Below, piece by piece: positions 55,208 to 64,000 of a DNA stretch of 64,000 nucleotides. The notes under the pieces were generated by a model that ran no database searches, was not told where the DNA came from, and saw only the letters and a program-made list of their open reading frames with translations. A program made the position numbers and the translations under genes. Positions within the stretch are counted from its first letter, which is position 1; every line of letters begins with the position of its first letter. Origin of the DNA: Stratiolaelaps scimitus (lineage: Eukaryota; Arthropoda; Arachnida; Mesostigmata; Laelapidae); assembly GCA_019614645.1 (NCBI GenBank), contig JABWDB010000014.1:3410001-3474000 (forward strand), read 5' to 3'.

Positions 55208-57427
55208 TACCGCTGAGTGCGGAGTGACCGGCCAGGCGCGGCCGATTGCGTCCTTGGTTAACTGGGTCAAAAATCTCGCCCGTCGAAAGGGTTAGATGGA
55301 CAAACGAAACCACCACGCCGCGCTCTGCGCGAATGCCTCTGCGTGGCTGTGAGCTCTTAAATATATATATGTATACCGTGGATTATTGCTGACACTCACC
55401 AACCGTCTGGCGTCCATTTGTCAGTGGGTAGAACACAACACGCATCGAGCGCTGAAACTACTTGGACCTACTTCCAATAATAGTATTGTACATCTCCATC
55501 CTACACATTGGCACGCCACTGAGCCCGTCCAACAGAGTCTGTTGTAGACGCTCAACTCGCACAGACACCTTTCGTTGCTGCGACCGCCAAACAGCAGCAG
55601 CAGCAGCATCATTATCATCGTAGCTATCATAATTATATCATAATTATCATCATCATCGCCATCGATATTCTCCCTCCCATTATAGCGAGCTGCTGCCCAT
55701 CGGCAGCATCGCCATCATCTCTAGCGGTCAGTGGCTGAAAGCGAGAGGTGACTGGAACTCGAGAGAGAGAACAGTTTTGCCGTGTGAGTTTGATGCTGGA
55801 ACTATCATCGTTCGCCGTACACATCTCGTCAGACTGCGAGTGTGAGTATTTGTGTGATCTGAATTCGCGGTGATTCAGATACAGCCAGACGAATTGTTTC
55901 TATTCAACTCACGATCGAATAACAGTTTCGCTTTGCCCCTGAAGCGACACATGGCTCGATGGTATTGACTCGAAGAACGGCAAATGAGCGGCGATGTCCC
56001 CCCTGTTGACGAAAAAACCAACAATTCTCATCAGCATTGAGCATTCGTGAATTTTTTCCGATGATGAACACAGTGACAATGATAAAGTCGTATACAAATC
56101 TTTGAAGTTGAATTTGAGTTCTTCAAATATGACGCTGTCGGGGGAATCGTCATCTCGGAGGGCCTGGGACCTCCTGCGCTCTATGGACCTAGCCACTTAC
56201 CGCGTCCAAGCCACTTACCACGGACATTACACTTACCGTTGCTGCTAGAAGTATCACACCACCCTGAACCTAGCAGTGTAGTAAGCAAATAGTTTCTTGG
56301 ATGGGGGCGAGCACCCTATGGTTGGTACCCTTTGACCATTCCTGCTACGACCTCAATTTATTGCTGTTGAAAAAGCAGCAGCAGCAGGATTTTATCAATG
56401 TTCATCGCCACACACTGCCAGCTGGTATTGACACTGGCTGTTTTCCCCGAGACAGGCAATCGAGCAGAAAGACGATCGACAATGAGATAGACGATTCGAT
56501 TCTTAAAACAATCGACGGCAGCCATCGACACATCAATGAGGTGACTTGTTCTCATGGCTCTCCTTCTGTTCTTCAACGGGCGACAACAATATATTAACTA
56601 AAGCACGAACTGTGGTTGAGTCTCGCCAAGGTAGCGTATCCGTTCATTTTCCCAGCTAGCCAGCAGCGGTTCCCCGTTAGCCAATGGGAACCGAGAGGTC
56701 GTAACAGTCAACGACAGCGATCACGAAAAAAGTGTGCGACTTACGGCGGTCCTCAACGACGACCATGTGGCGGCCGTCAAGTTGACAGGGCATTGATGCA
56801 CCCATCGGATCCGCACAGAGAACCACAAGAGCCACACACATGCAGAGCTACCCGTAAGTGCACGGCTGGATTTCTGTTCGGGGACCGTTCGCGGCCATCC
56901 ATCGGTCTGATATTTCACGCCGCCAGAAGATCATGGCGACGCCGATGACGGCGACGCCGCATCGAAGCGAGAAAGAGGCGGGGCAAGACAAGGCAGCACA
57001 GGGCTCTTTTCAAAGATCGCAGTGTGAACTGCTACATTCATGACACTAACGTCGCCGCAGCGGACTGGCAGAACGCTAAGTATCGCATGCGAATGCGGCG
57101 GCAGCGGCGGCAGCGGGTGATGGTCAATGGCGATGGGTATATCAATAACGAACGAGTCGAGCGTCGAGCGGCTCGACGAGTCAATCAACTCAGCGATGAC
57201 TTGGCCGAGGAAGCGGGCGGGGTCGGTGGTAGCGAGGGTAATGCACGGGAATGAGTATATATCCATCATAGTAGCCTATACTATGCAATGTTGTCTGCTG
57301 ACGGCCACAGATCAATGGGCTAATATGATAATGGTGATGGAACTGTCCGCCGTGGAAAAGCAAACAAGTAATTGTGCTTCGAACTTCTCTGCTATTGAAC
57401 GAGTGCAGGTGAATGGACTAACAAGGC

Positions 57428-57447
57428 GATTGATTGATTGATTGATT
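57428..57447. repeat. (GATT)5
   Basis: Five GATT units followed by two CATT-type units. Confidence 0.93.
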
Positions 57448-58340
57448 CATTCATTGGTTGCTTGATGGCCGAAACCTGCTCGTTGTTAGCTATCAGGGGG
57501 GAAAGTTAAAACGCGCCGGTTGAGGCCGGCCCTGCCAATAGTAACAATGAAATAAAAAACCATCTGAAATGGTCGGCTAATACCACTCATCGCCACCAGC
57601 GACAACATCGGTCCTCGGCGAACGGCAGCCCAGCAGCAACAGATCTGATATAGAAATGAGGTTGACTGTAACAACCTGACAGCGATGAGCAACTAATAAT
57701 AACTAAAATGAACACAATCGTTTATGGGGTTACTGTTATCTGTGAGATAGTGGGAGGCAGAGGGAGAGAGATTATTCGCCATTTTTACTTTCTTTCAGGT
57801 GAAAATGGCCTCGAAATGAAACGGAAATAGGTTTTAGGAAGGAAGATGGTTGTGGAGCACTAGGCTCTAGAGAAGGTTGGCGAATCGTAAAGGTCACAGC
57901 ATTTCCTCCTTTACAAGAGAAAAAAAAAGGTCACAGCTAGCACAAAGTGAAAACGAAAATACATCAATAATTATTCTACAAGTGTAGACTATGTCAGTTA
58001 CCTCTACTCCAGTTAGTTATATGCATGTATCCTGCTCTGAAATAGTTTTCCAGTTTTTATTGGCTATATATCGTATTCATCCCCAAATGTCCCTTTGGAT
58101 CGATCATCAGCTCGAGGGAAACGAATCCACCTGCGAAGAAACGCGGCTTCTGCTGCCCAAAAAAAAAACAACAGAAAACGTCATCGCACGGCCGGCAAAT
58201 AGTTGGTGAAACTCAGCACGAAATCCAAAGACAAACTTTCTCTTCTTGTCATAGCCCTGCTGCTTCTGCTTCTGCAGACGTTTCACGGCTGTTGTTGTTG
58301 CTGACGCTGTTTTCAGCTGCGGTATAGATCTTCTGTACTG

Positions 58341-58820
58341 ATGTCGTTGTTGTTGCTGCTGCTGCTGTTTGTCGGCGTTCTGGCTATGACGATTTCTGCT
58401 GTTGCTGCCCATTGCTGTTGTTGTTGTTGTTGCAGTTGTGATTGCCGCCGTTGCAATGGCGGCCATCAGCAAATCATTATCATCAATCGTCAGCAGCAGC
58501 AGCAGCAGCAAAGGGCCCCGGTTTCTGGGATCCGGCGCGGTGTCGTGATGGCAGGGCTCTTGATTCAGTCAGCGCCCGCGCGCCCCTTCACCGCCGTCAC
58601 TGATGCTGCTGCTGTAGCAGAGCTATGCATAAATATGCTGTAGATACCACTACTACTAGCAACACTAGACAGCTGGCTTTGCTGTGGCCCTATGGCCCTA
58701 TAGCATTGCCGTTCACGTGAAGCCAATGAGGCCAAGGTCCTCACTATGCGCTTCGTGTGGGCTACAAGTTGTAGTAGCAGCAGCAGCAGCGCCGCGGCCG
58801 CCGCCGCCGCCGCCGCCACC
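58341..58820. repeat. Triplet-repeat island (GTT/GCT, CAG, GCC)
   Basis: GTT/GCT at 58344-58370 and 58413-58433, CAG at 58491-58510, AGC at 58775-58790 passing directly into GCC at 58791-58820. Overlapping frames on both strands (134 codons minus at 58107-58511, 100 codons plus at 58341-58643, 109 codons plus at 58684-59013) are homopolymer-rich with no domain. Composition suggests an untranslated exon or CpG island. Confidence 0.8.
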
Positions 58821-59530
58821 AGCAACAACAACTACAAAACTGTTTGGTGCCACCGCTCACACAGACGCACACAGTCACTCAGTTACTTACGCGTTGGCTC
58901 GTCAACCAGCCGAGATCCGAATATCTATCTATATAGACATACATGCAGACAGACAGACAGCTGCCCCGCGACTTCGGGCCTCGGGATTCAGCGGTGAACG
59001 CCACTTGAAGTGAGCGGGCAACGTTATTGCATTGCCTCGCCCAGATTCGTATATTGTTGTATATGTTTGTATACGGTTTGACCAACGAAAGGGAGAAGCA
59101 GCGAGCGGGAGAAGACAGTCTGACGCTGTGGACGATGTATGTAACAGCGATACATCTCTGTATCTGAGTATCTATGAAATCTCACACTGTATATATATAT
59201 ATATCCTATGGGTGTGTTGTATTGTCGTCACTCGTATAGGCGCTACAATGCACAGCAAGGACTGACCTATCGGGCGCGAACGATAGATATTTTTTAAATA
59301 CTTCACTGCAGTGTAGCTTGGTGCGTTTCAATTCAGTTCAGCCAGGGTATAATGCCAACAGTGCGTAAAGACCAGTGGCTGCTGGTGCCAGTCGTGGTAG
59401 GACATACTTATATGCCCCAATGCTGTGCTATGGACGTTAAGGGAGCTTGTTGTAGTATCAATATCACTGCCTTGTGCAGTGGCCGTGAAAGTGAAACCAA
59501 TATATACCACTCTCGCTTGCTGCAGCGACT

Positions 59531-59534
<4 letters not shown>

Positions 59535-59566
<32 letters not shown>
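59535..59566. repeat. (TA)16 microsatellite
   Basis: A perfect TA run of 32 bases. Confidence 0.95.
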
Positions 59567-59572
<6 letters not shown>

Positions 59573-60071
59573 CTTGTCAGAAAAGCATGACAGTCGAAAA
59601 CGTGTACTTTTGCAAAACTTAACTTGAAACAATAAGCTTTTGTTTTAGTCTAAGAGACAATTTTGCTACAACCGAACTACAACGAATGTACAGTCCATGA
59701 CAGGTCGATCTAATAAGGCCAATCAAGACTGTCATACCAGCAACATATATAATGTAAGGAGTCTTTGAAATTTAATTATTGTCATTGTGGCCACAACGTC
59801 GATAGAACGAGGCGACAACGCCTTGTTCGTAGCTCGCACTCAATAAAGCTAAATTCGAGCATTCGAGGACAGTACGAGCATCATCAGCATTACTGGACAC
59901 TAATAACAAAGGCACTTCACAATGATCAGTCAAGCCAAGCCATCGGTATCATCGCTTCTTTATCGCAACTAAGGCTTTAGAAGCATACATATTATAGCTT
60001 TCACAAGCGAGTTTTCAGTATCCATCCAGCATTCACTTGATTACATTGTCATACTATCATAGCAAACAACG

Positions 60072-60094
60072 ATATATATATATATATATATATA
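60072..60094. repeat. (AT)11 microsatellite
   Basis: A perfect AT run of 23 bases. Confidence 0.94.
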
Positions 60095-60774
60095 CATATT
60101 GTTAACCATTGCTTCTGGCTCGATTGGCAGATTGAAGTGCTGCGAGCGTCTACGAGCGCTACACCACCGTGGTAGGTAGTGAAGGTGGTTAGCACGAGAG
60201 CCAGTAGCGGTCGGGGGTCCTCCGCCGGATTCCCTTCGCTGTTTCTTTACCCTCATTTCATCTACCAACAGACAAGAGCTGAAAATAGATGTTATAGCCA
60301 AGCAACCGACGACATCAACGACGAATCATTCAACAAAGATCATTCAGCCCCCTCGCGACGCCACCTTCGCCGCCTTACCAACCTCACGCGCAAAATCAGA
60401 ATCCCCCAGCGGCGGCAGCAGCAGCAGCCGAAGCACAAGTTGCTGTTGTTGTGACTACAGCAGATGTCGCTACTAAAAAAAGTCCATGTAGCTATTTCTG
60501 CACAATAGTAGAAGTGGTCCTTGCAGCGTTCGACGTCAACGAACGGCGTGTACACGTCGAACTTTGGCGGCGATAGCCGACTACAACAGCTAAACTACTA
60601 ATAGTAATCGTAGCCAGCTGCTGTAGTGGTACCCATATACTACTCAGACAGAAGATCATAATAACAATCATATACAACAACTAGTGCCGCTGGTGGCAAC
60701 TTTATAGTCGTAGTGATAGTAATAATAGTAACGGGGTCACAACCACTGTGTGTCGGTGTGTGTCTGCGCCAGCC

Positions 60775-61510
60775 GCTGCTGCCGCCGCTGTTAACCAGAA
60801 AAATAATATCTACATCAGCAGCAGCAGAAGAAATAGCACCAGCAGCAGCATCAGCATCATATCGGCAGTACTGCTTATTCCTTCGTTAGCTCTTGAAGCT
60901 GCCAGTGTTGCTGCCGTTATCATTGACGTTGTTGTTGTTGTTGCCGCTGTTGTTGTTGTCGCTGCTATCATCCAGAATAGTTAACGTCGTCATCCAGAAT
61001 AGGTTGGACGGCTTTGGCTGCTGTTCAGCTGATGCTGTTGTTATTAGCTCTGGTGTTCGCGGCAGCTTCGGCTGGTCGGTCGGCCAGCCAGCCAGCCGCC
61101 CTTGTAGCGGCGCCGTTGAACCACGAAAGCCGCCCATGTAGCTTCATCGGCAGCGCTGTAACATCGTCGTGTAGACATATACACACAGACTCGTACTGAT
61201 CGACAGCTAACGTTGCCGCCAGGAGCGGCTTCTGCTGCTGCTGCTGTTGTTGTTGAGGCACTCCTGCCACCAATAATCAGCATCAGCAGCACCACAGTCA
61301 GCGCTGCGACGATACTGTAGAACGGCAGCAACAGAACAGATAGTGCTGCCAGCCAGAGCCACGGCACCGGCAGCAGTCCGTCAGTCATTTGATCGTGGTA
61401 GTTGGTGGTAGCTGTGCGGCTTTGTGACGCAGCCCTCAGAGCGCCGGCCCTGAGTCGAAGGTTGCTGCAGCTGCTGTAGCCGTCGTCACAACAACAACAA
61501 CAGCCAAGCA
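60775..61510. repeat. Triplet-repeat island (CAG/CTG, GTT)
   Basis: AGC units at 60816-60865, GTT at 60927-60960, GCT/GTT at 61230-61256 and CAA near 61490-61503, in GC-rich DNA. The minus frame 61044-61511 (155 codons) is Ala/Ser/Cys-rich with a hydrophobic central stretch; its length comes mostly from repeats. No domain recognised. Confidence 0.75.
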
Positions 61511-64000
61511 TGGGTACTGCTTGCGTTGTTGTCGCTCTTGGCGCTAAAGTACAATTGCTTGATTATTATTATTATTATCAAAGCTGCTAGAGTATCACCG
61601 TTGCACAGTGGTACTGATGATGATGCCGGGTCATCTGTGGCAAAAATCCCGATGGCGTTTCTGTTACTAATGCATATTGATCACACATATACATTATATT
61701 GTACACACACATATACACACCTACACACACACACACAAACACACACTACTCCGGGATAAATAAAGATGGCCACGCTTTTACAATACGCGTCTATACAAAT
61801 TGTATATACAATGCATGCATAGGATTGCATTTCATTTTCAACACGTTACTCTTCTCCTGGTGTTTCTATGGCGTGTTGTGCAACGTCCCTCTGCGCTTTC
61901 GAGTTCCATGACTTTTCGAACACCCTAATGGTACCTATTGAACTGGCTGTATAGCAATTAATTGCAGCAGTCTCTCCAATATGTATTCACCTGTTTATGT
62001 TTGTTTAGAGGCGGGTGCGAGGATGTGCACTTATCTTCCGGTGGCAAAATCCAATTTTCTAAAATATCTTTCCTACAATTTCACCCACGGTGCAGCGAGG
62101 ATCAGCACAGTGCACGACAAAATTTCGGACACAAATCCACATGTCCAGATGAATGCCTATGACTCGAGCAGACTCAACTAATAAGTATTTTTTGAGCTGT
62201 CTAGTCAATAGGACAATTTGACAACAAATTCAAAATGCTCGCCGAATATTTCTCATGGAAGACGTCGAGGTGCGGCAACATTTTGGCTTTGTTAGCGAAT
62301 AATAGTTACCCTCTTCTAATTTGTCGACACCAACTCGACGTCAAACTACGACAATCTAGATATATTCTATTGCCTACGGAAGGGCGAACGGTACCTTACG
62401 CCGGTGTATCGTGCTGATGGCCGACGGATATATTTTCTATGAAAAAACGGCTGGCGTGACCACAAACAACAACAACAACAAACACGCCTGGTAGTTATAG
62501 CGGCCATAACAACAACAGCAACACGTATGCGAGTAGGCGAGTCGGAGTGGTGGCGAACCGTAATCAAATGAGTGTCAACTCTCACAAAACAGCAGCAACA
62601 ATATCCTCACGAAGATGGATTAGGTGCCAAATAACAGGTAAATGAAGGGTTGACATCTAGTGGTTCGAAAACAGGGGCAGGTTTTGAAGTGGGCTCATAC
62701 ACGGGGTGAGTCTCCCTTCAGGACGGAGCCTGTTAATCTACGAAGTGGCTGATGACACGGGGGAGTCAATCTTAAGGAGGACGAGACTGGGGGTCTGTCG
62801 TGGGTTGAAAAATGAAAACATGGATATTTTTCTTCATTTGTATTACTGTGCGTTTGCTCTTCAGGTGTCGTTGGTGGAACACACGTCTGTGTGCATTGCG
62901 GTTGTGGAGAAAAATAAATCCATGGCAAATATTGTTATTTCCACATAGATAACGTATGCATGGGTTTTTAGTGTTCGCACTTTTTTTTTGAGAGAGAGTG
63001 AGAGAGAGAGGACAAAATTTTCTTCAAACGCACGGACACCACCAGGGTTCGCGTTGTAGGCGTTTATCTGGACATATGTATTTTGTCTAAGAATTCCCTT
63101 CTGTTGGCTCTAGAAAAATCACTAAAGCCACGTTGATCCCTAATGAGACAACCCGCATGTCTCTTTCAGGTAGCGACTCATCGAGCAATGTTTGGCTCTC
63201 ACTGTCGAGTTCAACGTTCAAAACTGCATTGAACACAGCTAAACTCGTTCTTGTTATAGGAAATTGTGTTCGACAGCGGATTAATGTTTTGTATATCGAT
63301 CAAGGTAGCCTTTGCAATAGATACGATTGCTATGCAGTTCATAGTCTAACTCTATTCTGTGTTAAGCTAACGACGAACTTGATTTTTATTGTACACTAGA
63401 TCACTTGTCAGTGACGGAGAAGAGGTTCTACAAAATCTACTGTATATTCTAGCCCGCTGAAATGACATACCCTATTCCCAAATGAGGCCGCGTGTTGTGC
63501 TCAAGGTTACTGCCACAATCTTCATATTGCTAAAACATCGCACGAGGTGAAACAGTTTATACCGGAGGAATTCCATATTATGAAAGCATTATTATTGTTA
63601 TTGTTATTATATGCTCGATAGATGAGATAGCCCGAACGAGGGGTGAGTATTTTTAATAATTACATTCGTCCGTTGCACTCCACGCACGAACTTGAAATCG
63701 TTCCTCTAATATCTACTGATGTAGGTGCGCTTGTCAAGGGTAAATTTACGATATAAGTCTGTTTGCCAGTCACTAGATTAGGACGCTCGTTTGCGGCTGA
63801 AAGACCCTCAGCCCCTCTCCCACCAACATTTCTCGGTACTTATTCGTACGATAGCATACGACGAGAAAATGCAAGAAAAGTCCTCATCATTGTCGAGGCG
63901 AACCGGGGCAAACTTTGAACCATGGTCGGATTCGTCTCCTGCCTCGGAAAGCGAGCTCAGAACGATTAAGCAAAGCGAGCCTTCGGAATGAATCGACCGA
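61511..64000. other. Non-coding stretch to the window end
   Basis: CA clusters at about 61702-61745, CAA at 62466-62480, a short GA run near 62990-63009. Plus frames at 62706-62948 (80 codons), 63133-63399 (88) and 63791-63991 (66) have balanced composition but no motif. Nothing at the right edge suggests a truncated known gene. Confidence 0.55.
62466..62480. repeat. (ACA)5
   Basis: ACA units in a short array; another ACA/ACAGC cluster follows at about 62506-62522. Confidence 0.9.

Larger units (their letters stand above)
53681..58340. other. Non-coding stretch
   Basis: No gene recognised. AT-rich at 54.1-54.35 kb; a palindrome at 54761-54785; a triplet cluster at 55158-55207; GATT repeats at 57428-57447. 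Frames of about 100-112 codons at 56.6-57.4 kb lie on both strands in CGG/GCG-rich sequence and have no motif. Confidence 0.6.
58821..60780. other. Non-coding stretch
   Basis: TA runs listed separately. A 91-codon plus frame at 60179-60454 is Arg/Gln-rich from CAG units; its minus-strand counterparts are no better. Nothing recognised. Confidence 0.6.

Noticed and set aside
61044..61511. 155-codon minus-strand frame with hydrophobic centre
   Set aside because: Triplet-repeat island with open frames on both strands; no recognised membrane-protein family.
1..64000. CRISPR arrays, prokaryotic operons, attachment sites or integrated phage
   Set aside because: No spaced identical repeats with unique spacers, no Shine-Dalgarno-led gene runs and no integrase-like frames; the sequence is eukaryotic spacer.
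1..64000. Well-known arthropod microRNAs (let-7, miR-1, bantam, miR-9, miR-124, miR-184 seeds with full mature sequence)
   Set aside because: Looked for by eye from memory of the mature sequences and not found; a proper search was not possible.

Overview
The window reads as eukaryotic nuclear DNA, almost all of it intergenic or intronic. In 64 kb no reading frame on either strand carries a domain I recognise, apart from two retrotransposon fragments. There are no operons, ribosome-binding sites or bacterial gene spacing, and short simple repeats occur every kilobase or so. The two LINE fragments (one CR1/Jockey-like, one R1-like), the dense (TA)n, (GA)n and CAG/CTG-type triplet repeats, and the low transposon load fit an arthropod. 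A chelicerate such as a mite is my best guess, but this is inference and nothing in the sequence settles it.

Layout. 1-1919 is unremarkable. A 5'-truncated LINE on the minus strand (about 1920-2816) keeps an intact reverse-transcriptase C-terminal half. 2910-3900 holds degenerate triplet repeats followed by a long alternating purine-pyrimidine tract. 5.2-5.4 kb is another triplet cluster. 10.7-12.5 kb has a run of modest plus-strand open frames of balanced composition. 15.8-17.2 kb has a diverged direct-repeat pair flanking a 127-codon frame. 20.2-21.2 kb holds the longest open frame of the window (319 codons), which crosses three simple repeats. 23.1-23.7 kb has a small tandem repeat with a hairpin and, nearby, a near-perfect 22-pair inverted repeat. 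24.04-25.24 kb is a decayed R1-like LINE. 25.2-26.6 kb has several minus-strand frames of uncertain meaning. 27.2-28.1 kb is a GC-rich, CpG-rich island with a strong Kozak-like start. The right half (28-64 kb) alternates AT-rich spacer with GC- and triplet-rich islands at about 34-35.3, 36.8-37.7, 42.6-43.4, 44.5, 53.2-53.9, 55.1, 58.3-58.8 and 60.8-61.5 kb. Such islands could be untranslated exons or promoter regions of a large developmental-type gene, but no splice-joined coding sequence can be proven by eye.

I found no tRNA, rRNA, CRISPR array, known conserved microRNA or integrated viral gene. Candidate exons are listed with low confidence so that they can be tested by homology or RNA-seq. 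No multi-gene system is visible. The best leads for something undescribed are the Cys-rich 154-codon frame with a nearby poly(A) signal (41.26-41.75 kb), the repeat-flanked frame at 16.2 kb and the minus-strand frames at 25.2-26.6 kb.
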